From Brevundimonas sp. (lineage in GTDB: Bacteria > Pseudomonadota > Alphaproteobacteria > Caulobacterales > Caulobacteraceae): a stretch of DNA of 64,000 nucleotides. Below the pieces are notes generated by a model, which did not search any database, had not been told where the DNA came from, and worked only from the letters and a program-made list of their open reading frames with translations. Of this stretch, positions 27,790 through 39,732 are shown piece by piece. The translations under genes and the position numbers were made by a program. Where the stretch lies: positions 162,475 through 226,474 of the forward strand of contig NZ_JAQSDK010000014.1 of assembly GCF_029945885.1 (NCBI RefSeq). The letters are read 5' to 3'. Within the stretch, counting starts at the first letter, position 1; the number at the start of each line of letters is the position of its first letter.

Positions 27790-27987
27790 ATGCCCAAGTT
27801 GAAGACGAAGTCAGGCGCAAAAAAGCGCTTCAAATTCACGGCGACCGGCAAGGTCAAGTCCGGTGTGGCAGGCAAGCGTCACCGCCTGATCAGCCACAAC
27901 AGCAAATATATCCGCCAGAACCGTGGCACCAAGCTGATGGCCGCCGCCGACGTCAAGAAGATCAAATCCTACATGCCCTACGCCTGA
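27790..27987 (+). CDS. rpmI: 50S ribosomal protein L35
   Basis: 65-residue basic ribosomal protein with the conserved start [23 protein letters not shown] and the [19 protein letters not shown] stretch. It is followed by rplT after about 110 bp, the usual pair. It is preceded by an AGAGAG Shine-Dalgarno-like purine run. Confidence 0.96.
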   Translation: MPKLKTKSGAKKRFKFTATGKVKSGVAGKRHRLISHNSKYIRQNRGTKLMAAADVKKIKSYMPYA

Positions 27988-28096
27988 TCGGCGTAGCGGT
28001 TCGACCTGATCTTCTTTCACTGAATTTGAACACTGCCCCCGACATCGCCGAGCGCCACGAGCGCCGCGTCAGGGGCCCAGACAAGGATAAAGCCAC

Positions 28097-28453
28097 ATGG
28101 CTCGCGTCAAAAGGGGCGTAGTTTCCCACGCCAAGCACAAGAAGGTTCTGGCCCAGGCCAAGGGCTTCTACGGCCGCCGCAAGAACACCATCCGCGCCGC
28201 CAAGGCCGCGGTCGATCGCGCCGGGCAATATGCCTATCGTGACCGTCGGACCAACAAGCGCAATTTCCGCTCGCTCTGGATCCAGCGCATCAACGCCGCT
28301 GCCCGGGCCGAAGGCTTCACCTATTCCCAGTTCATGCACGGACTGGACAAGGCCGGCATCGAGCTGGACCGCAAGGTCCTCGCCGCCCTGGCCATGGACG
28401 GCACCGGCTTCAAGGACATCGCTGACAAGGTCCGCGGCGCGCTCGCCGCCTGA
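28097..28453 (+). CDS. rplT: 50S ribosomal protein L20
   Basis: 118-residue basic protein required for early 50S assembly; in several bacteria it represses its own operon. Begins [24 protein letters not shown] and carries the conserved [26 protein letters not shown] helix region. Normal length. Followed by a terminator. Confidence 0.97.
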   Translation: MARVKRGVVSHAKHKKVLAQAKGFYGRRKNTIRAAKAAVDRAGQYAYRDRRTNKRNFRSLWIQRINAAARAEGFTYSQFMHGLDKAGIELDRKVLAALAMDGTGFKDIADKVRGALAA

Positions 28454-28478
28454 TCTGTCGGACGATCTGAAGACACAG

Positions 28479-28511
28479 ACGCCCGCTCCGGGGAACCGGG
28501 GCGGGCGTTTT
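28479..28511 (+). terminator. Rho-independent terminator after rplT
   Basis: 13-bp stem (28479-28491 / 28496-28508) with one G-U pair, a 4-nt loop and TTTT. It ends the rpmI-rplT unit. Confidence 0.88.
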
Positions 28512-28592
28512 CCGTTGGCCCAGGGTCCCCGGCGTACGGTTCAGACCGTCCGACGCTACGTCGCGACCGGGTCGAATCTCACGGAGCCCTCC

Positions 28593-28796
28593 ATGTCCAT
28601 CGCCCGAGTCACCGAAATCACCTCCTCCTCGGCCACCAGTTTCGAGGATGCCGTCACCCAGGGCATCGCCCGGGCCGACAAGACGCTGAAGAATGTCGAG
28701 GGGGCCTGGATCCAGGACCAGAAGGTCGTCGTCCGCGGCGGCAAGATCGTCGAATACCGCGTCAATATGAAGATCACCTTCATCCTCAACGACTGA
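28593..28796 (+). CDS. Dodecin (flavin-storage protein)
   Basis: A 67-residue dodecin: MSIARVTEITSSSATSFEDA, then ADKTLKNVEGAWIQDQKVVV, then IVEYRVNMKITFILND. Dodecins form 12-subunit hollow spheres that bind riboflavin or FMN pairs in the cytoplasm; the tryptophan in the GAWIQ segment is the usual flavin-stacking residue. Start ATG at 28593 is preceded by ACGGAG; the frame stays open upstream but without dodecin similarity. It is a stand-alone gene between rplT and pheS. Confidence 0.93.
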   Translation: MSIARVTEITSSSATSFEDAVTQGIARADKTLKNVEGAWIQDQKVVVRGGKIVEYRVNMKITFILND

Positions 28797-28873
28797 GCCG
28801 TCGCGCCCCGGGCCGCTTCGGTCCGGGGCAAAGGCTTTGCGTGACGGCGTCGGCGGGTTAGACGGTCGGCACC

Positions 28874-29950
28874 ATGACTGATCTCGCCCAACTCGAACTC
28901 GACCTCATCAACGCCATCGGCGGGGCCGCCACCGTGGCCGCCGTCGAGGACCTGCGCGTCGCCGCCCTCGGCAAGTCCGGCACCATCTCCGGCCTGCTCA
29001 AGGGCATGGGGGCCATGAGCCCCGACGAGCGCCGCGAACAGGGGCCGAGGCTGAACGGTCTGCGCGACCGCGTTCAGGCCGCCCTGGTTGCCCGCAAGGC
29101 CGAACTGGAAGCCGCCGAGCTGGACGCCCGCCTGCTGGCCGAACATGTCGACCTGACCCTGTCGGCCCGGCCGCGTCGCAAGGGCAGCGTCCATCCGACC
29201 ATGCAGGTGATGGACGAGATGATCGCCGTCTTCGCCGACATGGGCTTTGCCGTGGCCGAGGGCCCGGACATCGAGGACGATTTCCACAATTTCACCGCCC
29301 TGAATTTCCCGCCCAAACACCCGGCCCGGGAAATGCACGACACCTTCTTTCTCAAGCCCGACCCCGGGACCGGCGAGCGCAAGGTGCTGCGCACCCATAC
29401 GTCGCCCGTGCAGGTGCGCACGATGATGTCGCAGACGCCGCCGATCCGCATCATCGCGCCCGGCCGCACCTTCCGGAAGGATTCGGACGCCACCCATACG
29501 CCGATGTTCCACCAGATCGAGGGTCTGGTGATCGACCGCGACATCCACATGGGCCATCTGAAGACGACCCTGACCAATTTCATCGCCCGCTTCTTCGAGG
29601 TCGACGACGTCGACGCCCGCTTCCGCCCGCACCATTTCCCCTTCACCGAACCCTCGGCCGAGATGGATATCCGCTGCGACCGCTCGGGCGGTCAGCTGAA
29701 GCTGAACGAGGGTACCGACTGGCTCGAGATTCTGGGCTGCGGCATGGTCCACCCCAATGTGCTGCGCAACTGCGGCATCGATCCCGATGAATACCAGGGC
29801 TTCGCCTTCGGCATGGGCGTCGACCGGCTGGCCATGCTGAAATACGGGGTGTCCGACCTGCGCCCGATGTTCGAGGCCGATACCCGCTGGCTGGCCCACT
29901 ATGGCTTCTCCGCCTTCGCGGCCCCGAATGCCGCCAGCGGCCTGAGCTGA
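28874..29950 (+). CDS. pheS: Phenylalanyl-tRNA synthetase alpha subunit
   Basis: Catalytic subunit of the (alpha beta)2 class II synthetase that charges tRNA-Phe. An N-terminal coiled-coil (about 1-90) is followed by class II motifs: motif 2 [34 protein letters not shown] and motif 3 [17 protein letters not shown]. Length 358. pheT follows after 9 bp. Confidence 0.97.
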   Translation: MTDLAQLELDLINAIGGAATVAAVEDLRVAALGKSGTISGLLKGMGAMSPDERREQGPRLNGLRDRVQAALVARKAELEAAELDARLLAEHVDLTLSARPRRKGSVHPTMQVMDEMIAVFADMGFAVAEGPDIEDDFHNFTALNFPPKHPAREMHDTFFLKPDPGTGERKVLRTHTSPVQVRTMMSQTPPIRIIAPGRTFRKDSDATHTPMFHQIEGLVIDRDIHMGHLKTTLTNFIARFFEVDDVDARFRPHHFPFTEPSAEMDIRCDRSGGQLKLNEGTDWLEILGCGMVHPNVLRNCGIDPDEYQGFAFGMGVDRLAMLKYGVSDLRPMFEADTRWLAHYGFSAFAAPNAASGLS

Positions 29951-29959
29951 GGACACGAC

Positions 29960-32368
29960 ATGAAATTCACCCTGTCCTGGCTCAAGGATCACCTTGAGAC
30001 CGAAGCCCCTGTCGCCGACATCGCCGCCGCCATGACCATGGCCGGGCTTGAGGTCGAGCACGTCACCGACCCGACCGCGGCCATGGCCCCCTTCACCGTC
30101 GCCCGGATCGTTGAGGCGGTGCAGCATCCCAATGCCGACCGCCTGCGCGTCTGCCAGGTCGAGACCGTCGACGGCATGAAGGAGATCGTCTGCGGTGCGC
30201 CCAACGCCCGTGCGGGACTGGTCACCATCTATGCCCCGATCGGGGCCTTTGTGCCCGGTCTGGGCGTCACCCTGGTCGAGAAGCCGGTGCGTGGCGTGGT
30301 CTCCAACGGCATGCTCTGCTCGGCGGGCGAGCTGGAACTGGCCGGTGACAGCGACGGCATCCTCGACCTTGATGACAGCCTCAGGGTCGGCACCCCGGCC
30401 GCCGAGGTGTTCGGGGCCGAGCCGGTCATCGATTTCGAGGTCACCCCCAACCGGCCCGACTGGCTCGGTGTCGCCGGCATCGCCCGCGACCTGTCCGCCG
30501 CCGGCCTCGGCCCGCTGAAGACCCCGGCCATTGATCCGGTGCCCGGCACCTTCCCGTCGCCTATCACGGTGCGGATCGACGCTCCCGACCTGTGTCCGGT
30601 CTTCGCCGGGCGGATGATCCGTGGCGTGAAGAACGGCCCGTCGCCCGAATGGCTGCAGGCCCGGCTGACCGCCATCGGCCTGCGGCCGATCAACCGGCTG
30701 GTCGATATCACCAACCTGATCACCTACGACCGCTGCCGGCCGCTGCACGTCTATGACGCGGCCCATCTGGTCGGTGGCGAGATCGTCGTACGCGCCGGAC
30801 AGGTCGCGACCGATTCCGGCGAGCCCGAACATCTGATCGCGCTGGACGGCAAGACCTATGCGGCCGACCCCGCCGTCTGCGTCATCGCCGATGCGGCGGG
30901 CGAGCGCCCGATCGGCCTCGGCGGCGTCATGGGCGGCGAGTCGACCGGCTGTTCCGACGCGACCACCGACGTCTTCCTCGAGAGCGCCTGGTTCGACCCG
31001 ATCGTCACGGCCCAGACCGGTCGGACCCTCGGCATCAATTCCGACGCCCAGTACCGCTTCGCCCGCGGCGTCGATCCGGCCTCGGTCGTACCCGGCCTGG
31101 AACTGGCCACCCGGCTGATCCTCGACCTGTGTGGCGGCGAACCGTCCGGGGTCGTGGTCACCGGACAGGCCCCGGCTAACCCGGCCGCCTTCGCCTTCGA
31201 CCCCGCCTATGTGCAGCGCCTGTCCGGCCTGTCCCTGACCGAAGACCGGATCGCCGAAATTCTGCTGGCGCTCGGCTTCAGCCTGACCCGCGGCACGCCC
31301 TGGTCGGTGACGCCGCCGTCGTGGCGGCGCGACGTCGAGGGACCGGCCGACCTGGTCGAGGAGGTCGCCCGGATCGAGGGCTTCGACGCCCTGCCGGACA
31401 CGCCCCTGCCGGACATGCCCACCGCTTCGAAGGGGGTGCTCAACCCGCGTCAGGCCCGCGTCCGTCTGGCCCGCCGCGCCCTGGCGGGTCTCGGCTATGC
31501 CGAGGCCGTGACCTGGTCCTTCACCCGCCGCGCCATCGCCGAAATGTTCGGCGGCGGTGATGAGCGGCTGGTGCTCGAGAACCCGATCGCCGCCGACCTC
31601 GACTGCATGCGGCCGTCGATCCTGCCCAACCTGATCCAGGCGGCGGCCCGCAACGCGGCCCGCGGCCATCCCGACGCCGCCCTGTTCGAGATCGGCCCCG
31701 TCTATCTGGGCGATGGTCCCGGCGACCAGCGCACGGCCATCGCCGGCCTGATCGCGCCGCATCCGGCCCGCCACTGGGCCGGGGCGGGCGAGGATGCCCT
31801 GTTCGCCCTCAAGGGCGACCTGCTGGCCCTGCTGGAGCAGATCGGGGCCCCGGTGGCCTCGATGCAGCTGAACCAGGGCCAGAACCGCGACTGGTGGCAC
31901 CCCGGCCGTTCGGCCCGGCTGCAACTGGGTCCCAGGACCGTTATCGCCGAATTCGGGGCCCTGCATCCGCGCGTGCTCAAGGCGCTGGACGCCGACGGCC
32001 CGATGCTGGCCTTCGAGATCGTGCTGGACTCGGTGCCCGAACCGCGCGGCAAGGGCGGCAAGGCCCGTGGCCCCGCCAGCCTCGCCAATCTAATGCCCCT
32101 GACCCGCGACTTCGCCTTCCTGGTCGCCGACGGCACAGCCTCGGCAGACCTGGTCCGGGCGGTCACCGGAGCCGACAAGACCCTGATCACAGAGGTCCGG
32201 GTGTTCGACCTGTATCGCGGCCCCGGCGTGCCCGAGGGCAGGGTCTCGATGGCGCTGGAGGTGGTGATCCAGCCGCGCGAGGCGACCCTGACCGAGGCCG
32301 AGATCGAGGCCCTGTCGGCGAAGATCGTGGCGGCGGCGGAAAAAACCGGCGCGACCCTGCGGGCCTGA
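29960..32368 (+). CDS. pheT: Phenylalanyl-tRNA synthetase beta subunit
   Basis: 802-residue beta subunit with the bacterial layout: an EMAPII-like tRNA-binding domain (about 40-150, [14 protein letters not shown]), B3/B4 editing domain (about 210-380), B5 domain (about 405-475) and a C-terminal ferredoxin-fold anticodon-binding domain (about 710-800, LTRDFAFLV). It is co-transcribed with pheS. Confidence 0.97.
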   Translation: MKFTLSWLKDHLETEAPVADIAAAMTMAGLEVEHVTDPTAAMAPFTVARIVEAVQHPNADRLRVCQVETVDGMKEIVCGAPNARAGLVTIYAPIGAFVPGLGVTLVEKPVRGVVSNGMLCSAGELELAGDSDGILDLDDSLRVGTPAAEVFGAEPVIDFEVTPNRPDWLGVAGIARDLSAAGLGPLKTPAIDPVPGTFPSPITVRIDAPDLCPVFAGRMIRGVKNGPSPEWLQARLTAIGLRPINRLVDITNLITYDRCRPLHVYDAAHLVGGEIVVRAGQVATDSGEPEHLIALDGKTYAADPAVCVIADAAGERPIGLGGVMGGESTGCSDATTDVFLESAWFDPIVTAQTGRTLGINSDAQYRFARGVDPASVVPGLELATRLILDLCGGEPSGVVVTGQAPANPAAFAFDPAYVQRLSGLSLTEDRIAEILLALGFSLTRGTPWSVTPPSWRRDVEGPADLVEEVARIEGFDALPDTPLPDMPTASKGVLNPRQARVRLARRALAGLGYAEAVTWSFTRRAIAEMFGGGDERLVLENPIAADLDCMRPSILPNLIQAAARNAARGHPDAALFEIGPVYLGDGPGDQRTAIAGLIAPHPARHWAGAGEDALFALKGDLLALLEQIGAPVASMQLNQGQNRDWWHPGRSARLQLGPRTVIAEFGALHPRVLKALDADGPMLAFEIVLDSVPEPRGKGGKARGPASLANLMPLTRDFAFLVADGTASADLVRAVTGADKTLITEVRVFDLYRGPGVPEGRVSMALEVVIQPREATLTEAEIEALSAKIVAAAEKTGATLRA

Positions 32369-32512
32369 GGCCCGCTGACAGGGATGAGCGGCGGCGCGGC
32401 AAGGTTCCGTTAACCTTGGGGCCGCAAGTCTGCCGTAAAAGGCGGTGACCCTGTGGGTCCGGTCGCGAGTCGCGTGGCCGACCGTCTCCGTCGACAGCCA
32501 GAGAGTCCCGCC

Positions 32513-33130
32513 ATGCATCGTCGTCAACTGATCCTGTCCGGTCTCGCCGCCACCGCCGCCGGATCCGCGCTCGGCGCCTGCGCCTCGGGCCCGCGTCAGC
32601 CGTCCGAGCCCAGCTATCCGATCTCGTCCGACGCCCAGGCCCCGGCCTATACCGCCGACGAACTGATCGCCGCCGGATCGCGCGAACTGGGCATCGCCGC
32701 CGAGGCCATGGGCAGCGCCATCGAACGGGTCTTCGCCGAACAGGGCGACCGTCCCACCGCCTATATCGCCGGTGAGGAGGGGGCCGGGGCCGCCGGCATC
32801 GGCCTGCGCTACGGCCGCGGGGCCCTGCATATGAAGGACCTTTCGGCCTCGCAGGAGGTGTTCTGGCAGGGTATCTCGATCGGCTGGGACGTCGGTGGCA
32901 ATGCCAGCCGCGTCTTCACCCTGGTCTATGGCCTGTACCAGCCCGACGCCCTGTACCGCCGCTACCCCGGGGTCGAGGGCAGCGCCTATCTGATCGGCGG
33001 CCTCGGTGTGAACTACCAGCAGGCCGACGGCATCGTCCTGGCCCCGATCCGCACCGGCGTCGGCCTGCGCCTCGGTGCCAATGTCGGCACCATGGCCTAC
33101 AGCCGCCAGCGCAACCTGCTGCCGTTCTGA
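32513..33130 (+). CDS. eipA: EipA-like envelope protein (DUF1134)
   Basis: 205 residues with an N-terminal signal and cysteine (LGACASGP), then the DUF1134 domain: TAYIAGEEGAGAAGIGLRYG, VFWQGISIGWDVGGNASRVFTLVYGL and LAPIRTGVGLRLGANVG. In Brucella the DUF1134 protein EipA is a small periplasmic beta-barrel needed for envelope integrity, and a Caulobacter orthologue exists. The assignment rests on these motifs. It is a stand-alone gene after pheT; the symbol is used by homology. Confidence 0.82.
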   Translation: MHRRQLILSGLAATAAGSALGACASGPRQPSEPSYPISSDAQAPAYTADELIAAGSRELGIAAEAMGSAIERVFAEQGDRPTAYIAGEEGAGAAGIGLRYGRGALHMKDLSASQEVFWQGISIGWDVGGNASRVFTLVYGLYQPDALYRRYPGVEGSAYLIGGLGVNYQQADGIVLAPIRTGVGLRLGANVGTMAYSRQRNLLPF

Positions 33131-33196
33131 CCGGTCGGCGGGGCTTTTGTCCCGCCTGTCCCGCTTATCGCCGGATTGTACCGGATGTGGCCACGG

Positions 33197-34117
33197 TCAT
33201 GTCCCTGTTGTCTCCGTTTGGCCCGGCCCGCGATCCGCGTTGGCGATGAGCATTTCCAGACCCTCGCGGTAGCTGGGATAGCGCGGGCACCAGCCCAGCT
33301 CGGCCTTGGCCCGGGCGTTCGAAATCCGCTTCGAGTCCAGATAGAAGCGCCGCATCCCTTCGCTGACCGACGGGTCGGTCCAGTCGACCTCGGGCGGGCG
33401 CGGCAGGCCCAGCCGCTCGGCCGTCCAGGCGGTCACCGTCTCGGCGGCACACGGCTCGTCATCGGTCAGATTATAGGCGGCCCCCGGCCGGGGCCGCGCC
33501 ATCGAGGCGAACAGGCCGGACACCACGTCATCGACATGAACGCGGTTGAACACCTGGCCGGGCTTGCGCACCAGCCGGGCCGTGCCGTCGCGCAGCCGTT
33601 CGATCGCCGACCGCCCGGGTCCGTACAGGCCGGGCAGGCGGAAGACCTGCACCGTCAGCCCCATCCCCTGTCCGGCGTCCAGCCAGTCCTGTTCGGCCCG
33701 CACCCGGCGCGCGCCTTCCAGGCTGGCGGCGTTCAGGGCGTCGTCCTCGAACACCCAGCCTCCGTCGCGATCGCCATAGACGGCGGTCGAGGAGACATAG
33801 CCGATCCAGTCCGGCCACGATCCCGAGGCCGCCAGGGCCGGGATCAGGTCGCTCGCGCCGGGGCAGCCCCCGGCCTCGGGCGGGGCGGTGACCAGGATGG
33901 CGGAGGCTCCGGCCACGGCTGTCTGCACGGCGGCCGCGTCGGTCGGGTCCAGCGGGGTGATGCCGGCTTCGGCCAGCCGCGCGCGGCGTCCGGCATCGCG
34001 CGAGGTGGCGATCACATGGCCGCCCCGGGCCAGCACGGCCCGGGCCACGGCCTGACCCAGCCAGCCGCCGCCATAGATCAGCAGGGACGCGGGGACGGCG
34101 GGCTCTGGACGGGCCAT
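33197..34117 (-). CDS. NAD(P)-dependent SDR-type epimerase/reductase
   Basis: 306 residues with an N-terminal Rossmann fold (SLLIYGGGWLGQAVARAVL) and a VSSTAVYGDRDG segment with the Ser/Thr and Tyr of extended SDRs. The second half resembles YeeZ-like NAD-dependent epimerase family proteins. The start at 34117 lies 5 bp after the sqdB stop, so it is probably co-transcribed with sqdB. The exact reaction is unknown; a role in sugar-nucleotide or lipid-head-group metabolism is an inference from the operon. Confidence 0.75.
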   Translation of the reverse strand: MARPEPAVPASLLIYGGGWLGQAVARAVLARGGHVIATSRDAGRRARLAEAGITPLDPTDAAAVQTAVAGASAILVTAPPEAGGCPGASDLIPALAASGSWPDWIGYVSSTAVYGDRDGGWVFEDDALNAASLEGARRVRAEQDWLDAGQGMGLTVQVFRLPGLYGPGRSAIERLRDGTARLVRKPGQVFNRVHVDDVVSGLFASMARPRPGAAYNLTDDEPCAAETVTAWTAERLGLPRPPEVDWTDPSVSEGMRRFYLDSKRISNARAKAELGWCPRYPSYREGLEMLIANADRGPGQTETTGT

Positions 34118-34122
34118 CCGGG

Positions 34123-35355
34123 TCAGGCGCTGCGCGCTGTGGAGGGCCGGGGGGCGGGCACGACCGCCGGGCCGGCCTGGACCGCCTCGGCCCGGGCGCT
34201 GTTCCACGACGAGACGCACGGCACCTTGCCCAGGTCGGCGCGGTCGGCATAGCGGCGGGCGATGCCGGTGACCTCGTCCAGCAGCCCCTGGGCCAGGGTG
34301 ATCGGCTTCAGCCCCAGGTCGCGGAACTGGTCATTGGCCACGACCAGGTCGTTCTCGTCGGCCTCGAGGCGCGGATTGGGCACATTGCTGACCGTGGCCC
34401 CGGTCACACCGGCGATCATCGCCGCCAGGTCGCGCACCCGGTGGCTCTCGGTCATCTGGTTCAGGATCTTGACCCGGTCGCCACGCCTGGGCGGATTGGC
34501 CAGGGCCAGTTCGACGCAGCGCACCGTGTCCTGCAGATGGATGAAGGCCCGGGTCTGGCCGCCGGTGCCGTGCACCGTCAGCGGATAGCCGACCGCCGCC
34601 TGCATCAGGAACCGGTTCAGCACCGTGCCGTAGTCGCCGTCATAGTCGAACCGGTTGATCAGCCGCTCGTCCTGCCGGGTCTCCTCGGTCTGGGTGCCCC
34701 AGACGATGCCCTGGTGCAGGTCGGTGACGCGCAGCCGGTCGTTCTTGACGTAGAACTGGAACAGCAGGGCGTCCTGGGTCTTGGTCATGTGATAGATCGA
34801 GCCCGGATTGGGCGGGAACAGGATTTCCTGCTCGGTCGGGCCGTTGTCGGTGTCGACCGTGACCTTCAGATAGCCCTCGGGGATGCGCAGGCCGGCGGTG
34901 GCATAGCCATAGACCCCCATGGTCCCCAGGTGGGCCAGATGCACGTCCAGCCCGCTCTCGACGATGGCCGCCAGCAGATGGTTGGTGGCGTTGATGTTGT
35001 TGTCGACCGTGTACAGCTTGTGCCGCGCCGACTTCATCGAATAGGGCGCGGCGCGCTGTTCGGCGAAATGCACCACGCTGTCGGGCTTCAGCTCGCGGAT
35101 CAGGGCGACCAGCCGGTCGAACTCCTTGCCGACGGTCATGTTGACGAAATCGATGGTCTTGCCGGACACGTCTTTCCAGGCCGCGATCCGCTCGCCCATG
35201 GTGCGGATCGGCGTCAGCGACTGGACTTCCAGCTCATTGTCGATGTTGCGGCGTGACAGGTTGTCGACGACGGTCACGTCCCAGCCCCGTGCCGACAGGT
35301 GCAGCGCCGTCGGCCAGCCACAGAACCCGTCACCACCCAGAACCAGTACACGCAT
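34123..35355 (-). CDS. sqdB: UDP-sulfoquinovose synthase (SQD1/SqdB-like)
   Basis: Converts UDP-glucose and sulfite to UDP-sulfoquinovose, the donor for the sulfolipid SQDG. The extended SDR fold starts MRVLVLGGDGFCGWPTALHL. The catalytic residues are visible: Thr145 in HLGTMGVYGY and the YHMTK motif (Tyr188, Lys192). HFAEQRAAPYSMKS, HQGIVWGTQT and FDYDGDYGTVLNRFL are SQD1 hallmarks. Length 410. The galU gene upstream makes its substrate. No sulfolipid glycosyltransferase (SqdX/SqdD-like) is visible in the window. Start chosen at MRVLVL; GAGGG lies 10 bases upstream. Confidence 0.93.
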   Translation of the reverse strand: MRVLVLGGDGFCGWPTALHLSARGWDVTVVDNLSRRNIDNELEVQSLTPIRTMGERIAAWKDVSGKTIDFVNMTVGKEFDRLVALIRELKPDSVVHFAEQRAAPYSMKSARHKLYTVDNNINATNHLLAAIVESGLDVHLAHLGTMGVYGYATAGLRIPEGYLKVTVDTDNGPTEQEILFPPNPGSIYHMTKTQDALLFQFYVKNDRLRVTDLHQGIVWGTQTEETRQDERLINRFDYDGDYGTVLNRFLMQAAVGYPLTVHGTGGQTRAFIHLQDTVRCVELALANPPRRGDRVKILNQMTESHRVRDLAAMIAGVTGATVSNVPNPRLEADENDLVVANDQFRDLGLKPITLAQGLLDEVTGIARRYADRADLGKVPCVSSWNSARAEAVQAGPAVVPAPRPSTARSA

Positions 35356-35430
35356 CTCGCTCAAACCCTCATTGCTACAGGGCTCCCTGACTAGCCCAAG
35401 CGCGGGCGCGGGCAAAGCGCAGCGGTGGAC

Positions 35431-36309
35431 CTAGAGCAGGGCGGTGATGGCGGCGCGCGCCGCGGCCCCCAGATCGGGCCGCTTCAGCGCCAGGGCGACA
35501 TTGGCCCGCAGCAGGCCGATCTTGTCGCCGCAGTCATGGGTCACGCCCTCGTATTCGACGGCGGTAAAGCCCTGGTCCTTCATCAACCGGGCCATGGCGT
35601 CGGTCAGCTGGATCTCGCCACCGGCCCCGCGTTCCTGGGTCTCGAGGATGTCGAAGATCTCCGGCTGCAGGATGTAGCGACCCGAGATCGACAGGTTCGA
35701 CGGGGCACTGCCCCGGGCGGGCTTTTCGACCATCCCCTGCATGCGGATGTTGCGACCGTCGCGATCGACCGGGTCGACGATGCCGTATTTATGGGTGTCC
35801 GCGTCCGGCACGGCCTCGACGCCGATGACATTGCCGCCGACCTGGGCATAGACCCCGGCCAGCTGTTTCAGCGCGCCGGGCCGGGAATCGACGATGACGT
35901 CCGGCAGCAGCACGGCAAACGGCTCGTCACCGATGATGTCGCGGGCGCACCAGATCGCGTGGCCCAGGCCCAGCGGCTGCATCTGGCGGGTGAAGCTCAT
36001 CTCGCCGGCCGTGGCCAGTTCGGCGTTCATTGCCGCCAGGATCTCGGTCTTGCCCTTGGCCAGCAGCTGGGCCTCCAGCTCGATCTGGTGATCGAAATAG
36101 TCCTCGATCGCGCCCTTCGAGCGGCCGGTGACGAAGACGATATGCTCGATCCCGGCCTCGCGGGCCTCCTCGACGATATAGCTGAGGATGGGCCGGTCGA
36201 CGACGTTCAGCAGTTCCTTGGGCGTGGTCTTGGTCCCGGGCAGGACCCGGGTGCCCAGGCCGGCGACGGGCAGGACGGCCTTGCGAAGACGGCGGGGCGT
36301 GGAGGTCAT
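35431..36309 (-). CDS. galU: UTP-glucose-1-phosphate uridylyltransferase
   Basis: Makes UDP-glucose from UTP and glucose-1-phosphate. Hallmarks: KAVLPVAGLGTRVLPGTKTTPKEL near the N-terminus, VEKPARG and GGEIQLTDAMARL. Length 292; start ATG at 36309 (MTSTPRRLRK). It lies 75 bp upstream of sqdB on the same strand, so product and consumer are adjacent. Pgm for glucose-1-phosphate is encoded about 6 kb away. Confidence 0.95.
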   Translation of the reverse strand: MTSTPRRLRKAVLPVAGLGTRVLPGTKTTPKELLNVVDRPILSYIVEEAREAGIEHIVFVTGRSKGAIEDYFDHQIELEAQLLAKGKTEILAAMNAELATAGEMSFTRQMQPLGLGHAIWCARDIIGDEPFAVLLPDVIVDSRPGALKQLAGVYAQVGGNVIGVEAVPDADTHKYGIVDPVDRDGRNIRMQGMVEKPARGSAPSNLSISGRYILQPEIFDILETQERGAGGEIQLTDAMARLMKDQGFTAVEYEGVTHDCGDKIGLLRANVALALKRPDLGAAARAAITALL

Positions 36310-36401
36310 GGGAGGTCCTGAGTCGGTTCTTGCGGGCACCCTAGCGCCCAATGCGAAACTTCGTACCCCTCCCGATTTCGTCGGAGCGGGCTTGAGCGCC
36401 G

Positions 36402-38216
<1,815 letters not shown>

Positions 38217-38382
38217 GATGTCTTTCCCCGGAAATTGATGACCGCTGCTTTGCGCGCCGGTGCCTGACGGTCTAATCCGGCACGGAAGGTCCGGTTGCGC
38301 ATCTAGGCGATCTGCAGCCTTGAGGCATCTGAATTGCGGTTTCGCAAGGTTTCCATACCGGCGACGCCACGGGAGAACCCCT

Positions 38383-39732
38383 TTGGGCGAGAGACGCTAT
38401 TTCGGCACTGACGGCATTCGCGGCCGGGCCAATACCTATCCGATGACCCCCGAGGTGGCCCTGCGCGTCGGCCTCGCCGCCGGCCGTCTGTTCATGTCCG
38501 GCAACGAGCGTCGCCATCTGGTCGTGATCGGCAAGGACACCCGTCTGTCGGGCTATATGATCGAACCGGCCCTGGTCGCCGGCTTTGCCAGCGCCGGTAT
38601 GGACGTCCTGACCTTCGGACCGCTGCCGACGCCCGGCGTGGCCATGATGACCCGGTCGATGCGCGCCGACATCGGGGTGATGATCTCGGCCTCGCACAAC
38701 AGTTTCGTCGACAACGGCATCAAGCTGTTCGGTCCGGACGGCTACAAATTGTCGGACGAGGTCGAGCTGAAGATCGAATCGATGATGGACACGGCCCTGG
38801 ACGAGGGTCTGGCCGCGCCGGAAAAACTGGGTCGCGTCAAACGGATCGACGACGCCCAGGCCCGCTATATCGAGATCGCCAAGGCCAGCTTCCCCAAGGC
38901 CCTCAGCCTGCAGGGCCTGCGCATCGCCATCGACTGCGCCAACGGCGCCGGCTACCGCGTCGCCCCGACCACCCTTTATGAGCTGGGGGCCGAGGTCTTC
39001 CCGATCGGGGTCAACCCGGACGGGCTGAACATCAATGCCGAATGCGGCTCGACCTATCCGATGGCCCTGGCGGCGGCGGTCCGCAATCACGGGGCCGACA
39101 TCGGCATCGCCCTGGACGGGGACGCCGACCGGCTGATCATCTGCGACGAGCATGGCAAGGTCGTCGACGGCGACCAGATCATGGCCCTGGTCGCCCGCGA
39201 CTGGGCCCGGCGCGGCCTGCTGACCGGCGGGGGTGTCGTCGCCACCGTCATGTCCAACCTCGGGCTGGAGCGTGGCCTGCTGGCCGACGGCCTGACCCTG
39301 GAGCGGACCAGGGTCGGCGATCGCTATGTGATGGAACGGATGCGCTCGGGCGGGTTCAACCTCGGCGGTGAACAGTCGGGCCACATCATCCTGCATGACT
39401 ATGCCACCACCGGCGACGGCCTGATGTCGGCCCTGCAGGTCCTGGCCGTCATGGTCGAGAGCGGCCGCAAGATGAGCGATCTGGCCCGACAGTTCGAGCC
39501 GGTGCCGCAACTGCTCCAGAACGTGCGCTACAGCGCCGGTCGGCCGCTGGAGTCCGCTGCGGTCAAGGCGGTCATGGCCGACGGCGAGGCCCGCCTCGCC
39601 GGAACCGGCCGGCTTCTGGTGCGCAAGTCCGGCACCGAGAAACTGATCCGCGTGATGGCCGAGGGCGACGATCCGGCCCTGGTCGAGAGCGTGGTCACCG
39701 ACATCGTCGCGGCGATCGAGGCGGTCGGCTAG
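38383..39732 (+). CDS. glmM: Phosphoglucosamine mutase (TTG start)
   Basis: Converts glucosamine-6-P to glucosamine-1-P, the step after GlmS. Active-site phosphoserine Ser104 in [12 protein letters not shown] and metal-binding DGDADR (about 243-248) are present. The start is taken as TTG at 38383, giving the family N-terminus [14 protein letters not shown], with GGGAGAA 5 bases upstream. No ATG lies near it, and the open frame further upstream is unlike the family. Length 449. Confidence 0.94.
   Translation: MGERRYFGTDGIRGRANTYPMTPEVALRVGLAAGRLFMSGNERRHLVVIGKDTRLSGYMIEPALVAGFASAGMDVLTFGPLPTPGVAMMTRSMRADIGVMISASHNSFVDNGIKLFGPDGYKLSDEVELKIESMMDTALDEGLAAPEKLGRVKRIDDAQARYIEIAKASFPKALSLQGLRIAIDCANGAGYRVAPTTLYELGAEVFPIGVNPDGLNINAECGSTYPMALAAAVRNHGADIGIALDGDADRLIICDEHGKVVDGDQIMALVARDWARRGLLTGGGVVATVMSNLGLERGLLADGLTLERTRVGDRYVMERMRSGGFNLGGEQSGHIILHDYATTGDGLMSALQVLAVMVESGRKMSDLARQFEPVPQLLQNVRYSAGRPLESAAVKAVMADGEARLAGTGRLLVRKSGTEKLIRVMAEGDDPALVESVVTDIVAAIEAVG

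Noticed and set aside
28556..31966. 1136-codon minus-strand open frame opposite pheS-pheT
   Set aside because: Antisense to two well-conserved synthetase subunits; no motif and biased composition.
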